Shown: one piece after another, positions 18,663 through 27,477 of the stretch
Numbering within the stretch: the first letter of the stretch is position 1
Layout: every line of letters begins with the position of its first letter
NCBI RefSeq assembly: GCF_008065375.1
Contig: NZ_VJYI01000008.1
Coordinates: 186,001 to 250,000, forward strand
DNA from: Nonomuraea sp. SYSU D8015
GTDB lineage: Bacteria > Actinomycetota > Actinomycetes > Streptosporangiales > Streptosporangiaceae
Length of the DNA stretch: 64,000 nucleotides
Direction: 5' to 3'
The notes under the pieces: model-generated
Databases searched by the model: none
Seen by the model: the letters and a program-made list of their open reading frames with translations, nothing else
Told to the model about the DNA's origin: nothing
Translations under genes and position numbers: made by a program

Positions 18663-20939
18663 TCAGTCCTTGTCCGGGTTGTTCGGCTTGAGCCAGAAGG
18701 GCACGGACGGGCGGTCGTCGGAGCCACCGTCACGGCTGCTCTGCAGCCACAGCGGCGGCGCTTCCGACGCGCGCGACGCGGGCTCGTCGGAGCCGAAGAT
18801 GCGGGGTCCGCCCGCCCTGGCGCCGCCGCGGGGCGCGCCTCCTGTGGGCCTGGCTCCGCCGTTGCGCGAGCCTCCGCCCCCGGAGCCTCCGAACAGGCCG
18901 CCACCGCCGTTGCGCGAGCCCCCACCCGAACCACCGAACAGGCCGCCACCGTTGGAGCCGCGCGAGCGCGTGCCCCCGCCGCCCGAGCCGCCGAACCTCG
19001 ACCCACGGGACGAGCCGGTACGCGGACCCGCCGACGAGCCGCCGCGCGGGGCCCAGCCGCCGCCCGACCGGCCGCCGAACCAGCCGCCACCGGACGAGGA
19101 ACCGTTGGAGCCCGTCGAGCCACCCGTCCCGGCCCCTCTGGCGCCGCCCGTGCCGCCCACCCGGGGACCGCCGGCGCCCGGCGTGCGGGTCGAGCCGCCG
19201 CCCAGGTTGAGCGGTGGCGCGGTGCCCCTGCGCGGCTCCATCGGGGCCCTGGCGCCCGCCTTGCCGCCCTGCTGGTCGGTGTCGAGCGGCGCCGCCGTGG
19301 CCGGGACCCGGGAGCCGGAGGACGTGCCGTCGCCCTCCTCGCCGCGTACCCGGACCTGCCCCGCGGCCGCGGCCGTGGTCGCCGCCGCGGCGGCCGGGTT
19401 GGCAGCAGCGGCCGCCCTGATGAGGGGCTCGGCCTTGCGCAGCCCCCAGCGGCCGATCCGGGCCTGGGCGACCGGCGGCAGCACGCCCGCCGAGCGTTCG
19501 AGCACGGACGAGCTCGCGGCTTCGCCGAGCATGCGGGTGGTGACGTTGTGGCCGTTGATCGAGGCGAACAGGTGCTGGAACGGGCGCCGGTAGAAGAACA
19601 CCGCGATCGTCAGCAGGGCCATGAACAGCACCTGCATGCCCCATGGCATGGCCGTGGAGATGATCAGGGCATACCCGTACACGAGGACGCTCAGCACGAG
19701 CGTCAGCACCGCCTGTCTCAGCAGCGTGCCGATGAGCATCTCCACCCAGCGCATGGCGATGATGCGGCCGCTGCCCGGATGCACGCCGATGAGCAGGAAC
19801 ACCGGCCCCAATATCAGCAACAGCAGGAAGCCCACCTTCAACACCAGCAGCGACACCGCCACCAGGAAGATGAGCAGCCCGGCCACGACGGCGGCGATCA
19901 ACGCGCCGACGGCCACGCCGAGCCGGTTGGACCAGTCACGGCCGGAGAAGACGGTGTAGCGGGGGTCGTTCCTGAGCTTCTCGGCGAGCGCGGCGTATTC
20001 CTGCTGGCGGGCACCCACGTCAGGAGCCGGCTGACCGGCCACGGCAGGCGGGATCGACTGCATCTCCAGCACCTTGCGGCCCCAGTCGCGCACGATGGGC
20101 TGCTGCGGGTCGGCGGTGCCGAACAGGCCCACGAGCCACGGCTTGCAGACCAGCGTGGACCACAGCGCGTCGGCGTTCTGGTCGACGCCCGGCGTGCCGG
20201 TCTGGGCGTAGCCGCCGGCCTTGACCTCCGCGCCGGATCCGCCGGGCGGCGGCAGACAGGAGGCGCCGCCCGCGCCGGGCAGACCGGAGAAGGCCGAGTT
20301 GACGACCTCGCCGGTCTTGTCGGTGACGACCTTGCCCAGGCCGGTGAAGTCGCCGGGCCGGCTGAGGAACCAGACCGCCACGGTGACCGCCAGCACCATC
20401 CAGATCACGCCCTCGGCGGTCGTGGTGGCCCGCTTGCGGATCAGCCCGTACCAGGCCAGCCAGATCGCGCCGAGGATGACGACCGGCTGCAGGTACGGCC
20501 AGTACATCGCCTTGGAGAGGTTCGTGACGATGTCGTCGACCACGTCCTTGATCGACTGGAGCGGTCCTTCGGTTGCCGCCGCCTGGTACGTGGTGATCGT
20601 CAGCCGGTCGATGGCCTTGGCCGCGGTGAAGACGCCGTTGGCCCACATGTTGCCGAGCACGGCGACGTAGTCGGCGCAGCCCAGGTCGTGGGTGTGCCAG
20701 AACTGGCCGCTCATGCCGAACTGACCGTAGTTGGTGGTCGGCGCCCCGTTCGCCGGGTTCGGCGCCTGGATCAGGCCGTCGGTGCCGCCGCCGACCATCT
20801 CGGGATTGAGCGGGCCCGACAGGTCACAGGGGGCCGCGGCGGCCGGGGCGGACATGCCGCCGATGGCCAGCGGCACTGCCAGGATGGCTGTGACCAGCGC
20901 AAGAGCCAGCGCGAGTCGTCGGGATAGCCGGATCTTCAT
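18663..20939 (-). CDS. polytopic membrane protein, VirB6/TcpH-like, with long Gly/Ser-rich tail
   Basis: 758 residues. A signal-like helix (1-36) is followed by an external segment, helices at about 150-190, a second extracytoplasmic part with two cysteines, then a cluster of at least five helices (about 345-475). The last 250 residues are low-complexity and include repeats of the type FGGSGGGSRNGGG, with scattered Arg. The topology matches VirB6/TrbL-like channel proteins and TcpH of Gram-positive systems. The tail should be cytoplasmic and disordered. The start overlaps the ATPase stop (ATGA). Confidence 0.75.
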   Translation of the reverse strand: MKIRLSRRLALALALVTAILAVPLAIGGMSAPAAAAPCDLSGPLNPEMVGGGTDGLIQAPNPANGAPTTNYGQFGMSGQFWHTHDLGCADYVAVLGNMWANGVFTAAKAIDRLTITTYQAAATEGPLQSIKDVVDDIVTNLSKAMYWPYLQPVVILGAIWLAWYGLIRKRATTTAEGVIWMVLAVTVAVWFLSRPGDFTGLGKVVTDKTGEVVNSAFSGLPGAGGASCLPPPGGSGAEVKAGGYAQTGTPGVDQNADALWSTLVCKPWLVGLFGTADPQQPIVRDWGRKVLEMQSIPPAVAGQPAPDVGARQQEYAALAEKLRNDPRYTVFSGRDWSNRLGVAVGALIAAVVAGLLIFLVAVSLLVLKVGFLLLLILGPVFLLIGVHPGSGRIIAMRWVEMLIGTLLRQAVLTLVLSVLVYGYALIISTAMPWGMQVLFMALLTIAVFFYRRPFQHLFASINGHNVTTRMLGEAASSSVLERSAGVLPPVAQARIGRWGLRKAEPLIRAAAAANPAAAAATTAAAAGQVRVRGEEGDGTSSGSRVPATAAPLDTDQQGGKAGARAPMEPRRGTAPPLNLGGGSTRTPGAGGPRVGGTGGARGAGTGGSTGSNGSSSGGGWFGGRSGGGWAPRGGSSAGPRTGSSRGSRFGGSGGGGTRSRGSNGGGLFGGSGGGSRNGGGGLFGGSGGGGSRNGGARPTGGAPRGGARAGGPRIFGSDEPASRASEAPPLWLQSSRDGGSDDRPSVPFWLKPNNPDKD

Positions 20940-23413
20940 GACCGTACCTCCTGCGCCCTGCCCACGCCCCCTTGAAGATCATCATGCCCGGCGCCGTCGG
21001 GTTTGTCGTGTGTTGGATTCGTGTCGAGCCAGCGGAGAAGCTCCTCGGAGATCAGGTCTACTCCGATACGGCCTGCCCTGCCATCCAGATCGCGGAATAC
21101 GCATTCGCCGTTTCCGAGCGAGCGCAGCACTGCCTTGTGCTCTTCCGACGGTTCCACCCCGAGCAGGGACATGACGTGGTCCACCTCCACCCGTTCGGTG
21201 GACCTGAACGCGAAGACGGACGACAGGCAGTTGGTCACCTGCTCGTTCAGCAGGTCTCCCGCGTTCTGCGAGACCAGCACGAGCGCGGTGTTGCGGGAGC
21301 GGCCCATCCGGCTGACCTCGGGCACCAGCTTGGCGCCCTCGGGCGTGGAGGTGATCGCCCACGCCTCGTCCAGGAAGATCGCCTTGGGGGCACGCCGGTC
21401 GAGGCCGTTCATGAGCCTGCGCGCGAACTGTGACACCAGGTAGAGCAGGGCCACCGACAGCCGCTGCTCGTAGGAGTAGTCCTCCCTGGTCGTGGTCACG
21501 TCGGGGAGCGTCAGCCCGCCCAGCGTGAACACGGTCGTCCACCCCTCCGTGTCGATCTGGTCGCCGCCCGACGGGTCGAAGCAGAGCCTGGCCAGGTGCA
21601 TCTCCGACATCGAGCGCAGCACGGCGCCGAGGTTCTTCGACGCCGGGTCCTCGGCCTGCTCCAGGTGGTCCACGACCTTGCCGAGCGACGGGTCGGGCTG
21701 GTTGGAGACCGCGGCCACCGCCTGGATCATCGCCGACTCGCGCTCCTCCGACATGCGCGGCAGCAGCAACCGCAGCGTCTCGGTGGCCATGGTCTTCTTG
21801 GCCGCGATGTCGTCGCCGAACGAGAACGGGTCGAGCAGGCCCGGCGCCGCCGAGCCGAGCGGGATGATCCGCGCCTTGCGCCCGCGCTTCTCCAGCAGCC
21901 GCACCAGCGACTCGGCGTCGCCCTTGGGGTCGATCACCGCGACGGTCACGCCGCGCAACGCCATCTGGTAGATCATCAGCAGCGCGAGCGTGGTCTTGCC
22001 GCCGCCCGGCTCGCCGGTGATCGCGATGGCGGTGGGCCGGTTGCGGGTGGCCGCCAGCAGCGGGTCGAAGTGCACGATGCTGCGGGCGCGGCCGACGGTC
22101 TCGCCGATGTACGGGCCCAGCCAGCCCTCGCTGCCCTCGCCGAGCCGGTCGCCGAGGTCGACGGTGGCCGTGGCCATGCCGCCCGCGATCGTCCGCAGCG
22201 GCTGGCGCTGCGCGTAGGCGTTGACGCGTACCTTCTCGCCCGGCAGCGACTCGCAGAACAGCGAGAACTGGTCGCCGGTCGAGTTGACCACGTCGATGCC
22301 CATGTCGCGGTAGTGCTCGACGACCGCCTCCACCCGCTGCACGCAGATGTCCTCGGTCGGGGCCGACACGATCAAGCGGTGCCAGCCGTACACGAAGGGC
22401 AGCCGCTCCTTCGCGATGCCGTGCTCCAGCATCCGGGCCGCGTCGATCTGCTCGGCCAGCGCGAGGGGCGCCTCCGCGCCCGCCTCGCGGATGTGCTGGT
22501 CCATGTCGCGGGCGTGCGCCAGCTTGCGCGCCACGTCCTTCGACGCCTTGACCGGCGGGATCAGCCGCATCCGCGACGAGATCTCCACCGGGAACGGCAG
22601 TTGGTCGGCGAAGTGCATCCACGGCTCGCCGTCCGGGAACGGCATGAGGTCGGGGAAGCGGGCGAACGACAGGTGAGCCACGTACGAGTCGCCCTGCGGC
22701 TGCACGATCCGCAGCAGCGACCTGCCGTTGTGGATCTCGCCCTCGACCAGCGACTCGATCTCGCCCCTGCCCCAGCGCCGGCGCGGGCTGGCCGACGGCG
22801 GCGGGTCGCCGAGCGCGCCCGCGGCCGCGTGCTGGAACAACCACGCCACCTCGACGGAGGTGGCGTGACGGGCGTAGAGCGCGCTCGATGCGAGCGCTCG
22901 GCCCAAGCGTTCGGACTGCTCCGTCCACCGCCCGATCTCGCTGTCGGGCACGTGATCGTCCTCCATGCCGAGCGCCTTCTCCGTCTTCTGGTAGAAGCCG
23001 AAGAGCTGGGCGAGCACGCCGCTGCCGAGCTGCTTGCCCCGCGGGCCCAGCCGAACGCCGAGATAGACCTCCTTCGTCCAGAAGTCCTTCGCCCAGACGT
23101 GCCGGTACATCTCCTCGAGGTAGTCGCGCCAGCCGGGCCCCTCGTCGGACGTGGCGTTGAGCGCCATGGCCCACTCCGCAGCCGGGTACGTGCGGTGCGC
23201 GACCCTCAGGTGGACCTCGGCGTCGGGCATCCTGATCGCGGCCAGCGCGATCGTGATGTTGGTGGCCAGTGCCTCGCGCTCCTCCGGCGTGACGAACTCG
23301 TAGCTGACCGTCGGGAGGCGGAAGTACGCCCATGCGGAGGAGTCTGTGAGCAGGATGCGGTCGTCGAAATAGCGGACCGCGAGGCGCTGGTGCGCTCGGG
23401 ACGCCCTGCTCAT
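20936..23413 (-). CDS. VirB4/TraC/TcpF-like secretion ATPase
   Basis: 825 residues. The N-terminal half is VirB4-like. The C-terminal RecA-like motor has Walker A GEPGGGKTT (Lys473), a second motif VIDPKGDAESL, Walker B KAIFLDEAW at about 680, and the downstream VLVSQNAGDLL motif usual in VirB4/TraC proteins. I chose ATG 23413 because GAGGGGG lies just upstream; an ATG at 23431 is also in frame. It would energise assembly or transport in a type IV secretion apparatus and is the clearest marker of this locus. It overlaps the VirB6-like gene. Confidence 0.88.
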   Translation of the reverse strand: MSRASRAHQRLAVRYFDDRILLTDSSAWAYFRLPTVSYEFVTPEEREALATNITIALAAIRMPDAEVHLRVAHRTYPAAEWAMALNATSDEGPGWRDYLEEMYRHVWAKDFWTKEVYLGVRLGPRGKQLGSGVLAQLFGFYQKTEKALGMEDDHVPDSEIGRWTEQSERLGRALASSALYARHATSVEVAWLFQHAAAGALGDPPPSASPRRRWGRGEIESLVEGEIHNGRSLLRIVQPQGDSYVAHLSFARFPDLMPFPDGEPWMHFADQLPFPVEISSRMRLIPPVKASKDVARKLAHARDMDQHIREAGAEAPLALAEQIDAARMLEHGIAKERLPFVYGWHRLIVSAPTEDICVQRVEAVVEHYRDMGIDVVNSTGDQFSLFCESLPGEKVRVNAYAQRQPLRTIAGGMATATVDLGDRLGEGSEGWLGPYIGETVGRARSIVHFDPLLAATRNRPTAIAITGEPGGGKTTLALLMIYQMALRGVTVAVIDPKGDAESLVRLLEKRGRKARIIPLGSAAPGLLDPFSFGDDIAAKKTMATETLRLLLPRMSEERESAMIQAVAAVSNQPDPSLGKVVDHLEQAEDPASKNLGAVLRSMSEMHLARLCFDPSGGDQIDTEGWTTVFTLGGLTLPDVTTTREDYSYEQRLSVALLYLVSQFARRLMNGLDRRAPKAIFLDEAWAITSTPEGAKLVPEVSRMGRSRNTALVLVSQNAGDLLNEQVTNCLSSVFAFRSTERVEVDHVMSLLGVEPSEEHKAVLRSLGNGECVFRDLDGRAGRIGVDLISEELLRWLDTNPTHDKPDGAGHDDLQGGVGRAQEVRS

Positions 23414-23460
23414 GCCGCCCCCTCGGCGCATGAACGGGCCAGACCTGCTCGCTTGTTCAC

Positions 23461-26400
23461 TTATCGCTCACCGATTCTCGTGCCCGGGGGGTCACTCGCC
23501 AACTCCTCTTCGCTCGGTCGTACGGTCTGTGCCGCGAAGCCCGCGACCACGACACCGGCGAGGGCGAGGTAGGCCCGCCGCCCGGCCGCGCGCAACTGCC
23601 CGGGATCGACGACCTCCGCACCGCCCGGCGCCAGGTCGTCCTCCCAGGGGACCCTGACGATGGCCCGGCACCTGCCCCTGGCCACCGCCTCCGCCTGCTC
23701 GACGTCGGCCATCGAACGCCTGCTCACGCCGTTGACCACCATCACCGCACGCCTGCGCAGCTCCGCGCAGCCGTGCCCGTCGAGCCACTCGTATGTCATC
23801 GCCACCGCCTCGGACGCCTCCTCGCTCGCCGGGACCACCAGGACGAGCTGGTCCGCGTACGGCAGCAGCCGCGCCGCCAGCGCGGCGGCCGGGTCGATCA
23901 CGGCCAGCTTGTAGTGGCGGTCGAGCAGCCGCATGGACTCGCCCAGCCGGTGGTCGGAGAAGAACGACCGGTCCGCCAGGCGCTGCTCGGCGCCCGCGTC
24001 GGTGTCCGCGCTGATCACCTCGAGGCCGGTGGCCGTCCTCGTGGTGTAGCCGCGCATCGTCAGGTAGCCGCTGACCCGGTCGAGCCCGGACAGCAGCGAG
24101 GTGAGGGTCTCGGGGGTCTCGGGCTGGATCCTGCTGGTCAGGGTGCTGCCGCCGGTGTTGGCGTCGACGGCCACGATCCTGTCGTCGCGGTATTGGGCGA
24201 AGGTGTGGCCGAGCATGAGCGCCGTGGTGCTCTGCCCGGCCCCGCCGGTGCAGCCCAGCACGACGATCCTCCGGCTGCCGCTGAACACGGCCCTGGCCCT
24301 GGCCTCGTCGATCTCCGACCCGTCGGTCCGCACCCCGCTCCCGCCGACGACCACCTGCGCGATCCGCCGCCACCCGCCGGAGTCCCGCCCCACGACGGAC
24401 TCGACCCTGCGCACCCGCCCCTCACCGGGCCTCGGCACCGGCACGGGCGCCACCAACTCCCCGGTCCGCACACCAGACCGCTCGCCGGCCTCCCGCCCGG
24501 CGACCCCGCGCCGCTCCTCGACCGCCTCCCGCCGGGCGGCCTCTCTCCGCTCCTCAACCACTCCGCGGCCGGCCGCCTCACGCCGCTCCCCGGCGGTCTC
24601 GCGCCGCTCGCTGGTCGCATCCTGCGTGAAGGACCCGGCGCGTTCGGAGGCCTCCTCGCGCGCGAAGGTCTCCCCCTCGCGCGCAGGCAAGGCCCCGTCG
24701 CGCGCAGGCAAGGCCCCCTCGCGTACAGGCAAGGTCCCGTCGCGCGTAGGCAAGGCGCCGTCGCGCGCGGATGCCGCCGCCTCGCCGGGCGCATCCGCAT
24801 CCGTCTCGCCCTGTCCGGACACCGCCGCCTCGCCGGACGCTTGCGCCCCCGGTTCGTCTTGCCCGGACACCGCCTGCTCGTGGTCGGCCCCGAACTCGTG
24901 GACCGACCCGGCCTCGCGGACCGACCCCGCCACCTGGCTTTGGGCGGAAATGCCCGTCTCGTCCCGCACGGACGCCGCCGCCTGGTCGTGGACGGACGCC
25001 ACCGCCTGGTCGAGCGCAGAAGCTCCTGGACGACCGTGCGCGGATGCCGCCGGTCGATCGACGGGGCTCGGCTCCGGTCCCGGCCGACCATCCGCGTCCA
25101 TGGACGCCTCGGACGTGTTGCCGCCCGTCCCGCCGGGCTCCACCGACGCGTCGCCAGTCGCCGCACTCTGCGCCACCGCAGTCGCGTCAGGCCGCGAAGC
25201 ACCGTCCTCCGGCAGGTCAACCGTGGCGGCCGGTTCGTTCGGCTCGTCGATCGGCGTGGTCGTTCCTCCGGGGATCTCGCCCACGGGGCCCGACTCGGTC
25301 CGTCCGTCACGCGCCGCAGGCTGCTCGCCCGGGACGTCGCGTACCGGCTCCAGCTTGTCCAGGCCCTCGGCGACCGGCGGCGGGGCCGGCGTGTCGGTGT
25401 CGCCGGGCGCCGGGGCCGCGCTGCCTGCGGCGGGGAGGTCCGTTGTCTGGGAGCCAGGGCGGGGAATGTCTGGGCGGGGCGAGGGCTTGGCGTCCGGGTT
25501 GAGCGGCGGCCAGACCCGTCGCGTGCCCGCCGGCGCCGACGCAGGGCCCAGCCTGGGCGGCTGCCCCTTCCTGTGCTGGTCCCGCGCGACTTCTTCCTCG
25601 TGCCGCTCGCTCTCCAACCGGCCCGCCACGTCCACGCGCCCGGCCGGGTCGGCCGGTGCGTCGGCGCTGGCGGCGAGTCTCCTCAGCCGTCGCAGTGCCT
25701 CCGTGTCGATCGGCTTCCCCGCTGCGGGCCTGCGGCTTTGCGCCGTCTTGATCGGCACGACCGTTCCGCGCGCGGTCTCCGCCTCACCCGGCGCTCCGTG
25801 CCCGGCCCTGCGCTCGGCATCGCCTCCTCTGCCCGCGCTCCCGGCGTCGTCTCGACTGCTTGTGTCCTCGGCACCACTTCGGGTCGCACGCACCGGAGCG
25901 GCGCCCATCTCGCGGAGGGCCAACTCTTCGGCGGCGATCTCACGCCCCTCGGCCCCGCGGCCCTCGACCCGGCGCCCCTCTACCCCGAGGCCCTGGGCTC
26001 GGCGAGCGGCGATCCCTTCGCCGTCGCTCCCACGGTCGCCGTGTGTCGGCTCGCCGCTCCCGGCGGCCTGCCGAGTAGCGGACTGCCCAGTCGCGGACTG
26101 CTGCGTCGCGGACTGCTGGGTCGCGGACTGCTGGGTCGCGGACCGCTGGGCCTCGCCATCGCTGAGGGCGCGCTCGCGGCCGGGCAGCCGCCATCCGCCG
26201 CCCCTCTTGCCGCCGCCTCTCCGGCCGTCGTCCTTGCGCCCGTCGTCCGCACGGCCGCGGTCCGTCCGGCCACCGTCCGCACGATCGCGGTCCGTCCGGG
26301 CACCGTCCGTACGACCCCGGTCCGTCCGACCGTCGGCTCTCAGGGCCGTGGGCTGGCGCTCGACCGGTGCGGACGTCGATGCCGGGCCTGGCGCGTCGTC

Positions 26401-27096
26401 CCCGTGGACGACGACCAGCGGCAGGTCCTGGCGGCGCCCAGAGCCCCCTGAGAGCCCCTCCTGGCGCCGTACAGCCCCCGCCGGTCCTCCAGTGGCAGGG
26501 GCAGGGGCGCCCTGGCGTACCTGGGCCTTCAGGGCGGGCGCGGCCGTGCCGCGGCGGGCGCCCCAGCCGGTGCCGCCGGTCGCCGGCTCGGCGACAGGAG
26601 CCTGGCCGGCCGCGGCGGCGGCGGCCGCGACGGCGGGGCGCACCTGGCGGGGGCCGGCGATCCGCTGGTCCTCACGCCTGCGCTGCGGATGGCGGGCCTT
26701 GCCCGGCCGCCGCGACTTGGCACGGGCGGGAGCGGTGCGCCAGACGCGCGCCGAGAAGGTGATCGTCTCGGGCTCGGCCAAGGGCGCGAGGCGGTACCAC
26801 GCCTTGGGCTCGCCCAGGTAGCGCAGGTGGGACTCGAGGAGCTCGGTGAGCCGTTTGCCCTCGATGACGGGCCGGGTCGACAGCCAGGTCACGATCCCAG
26901 GCGGCACCAGGAAGAGCACGTGCCACGGCATCGCGACCGGCACGCCCACCAGGATCAGCAGGAGGGACCACGGGACGAACACCCCGACGAAGACGCCGAT
27001 CCAGACGATGGGCAGCGGCATCGGCAGCCGTAGGTCGTACAGCTTGTAGAGCCGCTTCTCGATGCGCCAGATGTTCGTATACGTGGGCAGGTCCAC
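23461..27096 (-). CDS. giant TcpE-like / disordered / ParA-MinD-like fusion protein
   Basis: 1211 residues. Residues 1-120 resemble TcpE-family conjugation proteins (PTYTNIWRIEKRLYKLYD, then two membrane helices). Residues of about 130-920 are Arg/Gly/Ala/Glu-rich low complexity with several tandem repeats. Residues of about 930-1200 form a ParA/MinD-like domain (VVLGCTGGAGQSTTALMLGH, IVAVDANTGGSTL, VVMVNGVSRRSM). The P-loop reads GGAGQST, so the normal Lys is Gln955 and the signature Lys is Cys949 or Thr950; ATP hydrolysis is doubtful. GTG 27096 has a perfect AGGAGG. The long frame in one phase, with consistent codon use and no stops, supports a real fusion. Confidence 0.8.
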   Translation of the reverse strand: MDLPTYTNIWRIEKRLYKLYDLRLPMPLPIVWIGVFVGVFVPWSLLLILVGVPVAMPWHVLFLVPPGIVTWLSTRPVIEGKRLTELLESHLRYLGEPKAWYRLAPLAEPETITFSARVWRTAPARAKSRRPGKARHPQRRREDQRIAGPRQVRPAVAAAAAAAGQAPVAEPATGGTGWGARRGTAAPALKAQVRQGAPAPATGGPAGAVRRQEGLSGGSGRRQDLPLVVVHGDDAPGPASTSAPVERQPTALRADGRTDRGRTDGARTDRDRADGGRTDRGRADDGRKDDGRRGGGKRGGGWRLPGRERALSDGEAQRSATQQSATQQSATQQSATGQSATRQAAGSGEPTHGDRGSDGEGIAARRAQGLGVEGRRVEGRGAEGREIAAEELALREMGAAPVRATRSGAEDTSSRDDAGSAGRGGDAERRAGHGAPGEAETARGTVVPIKTAQSRRPAAGKPIDTEALRRLRRLAASADAPADPAGRVDVAGRLESERHEEEVARDQHRKGQPPRLGPASAPAGTRRVWPPLNPDAKPSPRPDIPRPGSQTTDLPAAGSAAPAPGDTDTPAPPPVAEGLDKLEPVRDVPGEQPAARDGRTESGPVGEIPGGTTTPIDEPNEPAATVDLPEDGASRPDATAVAQSAATGDASVEPGGTGGNTSEASMDADGRPGPEPSPVDRPAASAHGRPGASALDQAVASVHDQAAASVRDETGISAQSQVAGSVREAGSVHEFGADHEQAVSGQDEPGAQASGEAAVSGQGETDADAPGEAAASARDGALPTRDGTLPVREGALPARDGALPAREGETFAREEASERAGSFTQDATSERRETAGERREAAGRGVVEERREAARREAVEERRGVAGREAGERSGVRTGELVAPVPVPRPGEGRVRRVESVVGRDSGGWRRIAQVVVGGSGVRTDGSEIDEARARAVFSGSRRIVVLGCTGGAGQSTTALMLGHTFAQYRDDRIVAVDANTGGSTLTSRIQPETPETLTSLLSGLDRVSGYLTMRGYTTRTATGLEVISADTDAGAEQRLADRSFFSDHRLGESMRLLDRHYKLAVIDPAAALAARLLPYADQLVLVVPASEEASEAVAMTYEWLDGHGCAELRRRAVMVVNGVSRRSMADVEQAEAVARGRCRAIVRVPWEDDLAPGGAEVVDPGQLRAAGRRAYLALAGVVVAGFAAQTVRPSEEELASDPPGTRIGER
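24683..24766 (-). repeat. 21-bp in-frame tandem repeats in the fusion-protein linker
   Basis: Four near-identical 21-bp units encode seven-residue repeats of the form GALPARD/GTLPVRE. They keep frame and differ at a few positions, typical of slippage expansion in a disordered linker. Confidence 0.85.
26076..26153 (-). repeat. 15-bp in-frame tandem repeats in the fusion-protein linker
   Basis: About five units of 15 bp encode SATQQ pentapeptides (variants SATGQ and SATRQ). A further Arg/Asp/Gly repeat block (GRTDRDRADG type) lies upstream in the coding direction at roughly 26230-26340. Confidence 0.85.
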
Positions 27097-27150
27097 CCGG
27101 TCCTCCTCTCCACCCGCTCGTGTATGACCGCCGCCGGACGGTCTCAACCC

Positions 27151-27432
27151 TTACTTGATGCCCAGTGCGCCCGCGATCGCCTTCGCCGTCACCTCGATGA
27201 TGTTGGGAACGTAGAAGATCACTCCGATGGCCACGGCCAGTATCAGGAATTGCACGAATCGCGTGATCTCGCGGGTGAAGAGGAAGAAGAGCGCGACCAC
27301 GGAGACGACAACGAGGAACAACGGGGCGAAGAACGCGCGCAGGAAGTCGGCCAGCCCTCCGGTGTCGATGCCGGTCGACGTGGGCGTCGGCGTCATTTCG
27401 ATCAAGGTGAGCACTAGGGTCTTCAAGGTCAC
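27151..27432 (-). CDS. small two-helix membrane protein, TcpD-like
   Basis: 93 residues. A short Thr/Pro-rich start is followed by two hydrophobic helices (about 33-52 FAPLFLVVVSVVALFFLF and 60-78 FLILAVAIGVIFYVP). Size, position between TcpC-like and TcpE-like genes, and topology suggest TcpD or a VirB2/VirB3-like small component; sequence alone is not decisive. GTG 27432 has GGGAGGA upstream. Confidence 0.7.
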   Translation of the reverse strand: MTLKTLVLTLIEMTPTPTSTGIDTGGLADFLRAFFAPLFLVVVSVVALFFLFTREITRFVQFLILAVAIGVIFYVPNIIEVTAKAIAGALGIK

Positions 27433-27477
27433 TTCTCGTCCTCCCGGGGGGTACCGATCAGCAGTGCGTCCGCGCCT

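Noticed and set aside
24683-26153. CRISPR-like or mobile repeats
   Set aside because: Units of 15 and 21 bp are contiguous, in frame and inside a coding sequence, with no spacers and no cas genes.
23773-26451. Very long plus-strand open frame opposite the TcpE/ParA fusion gene
   Set aside because: It is an antisense shadow caused by high G+C and Arg/Pro/Gly codons. It has no domain resemblance, while the minus strand has clear TcpE and ParA motifs and an AGGAGG start.
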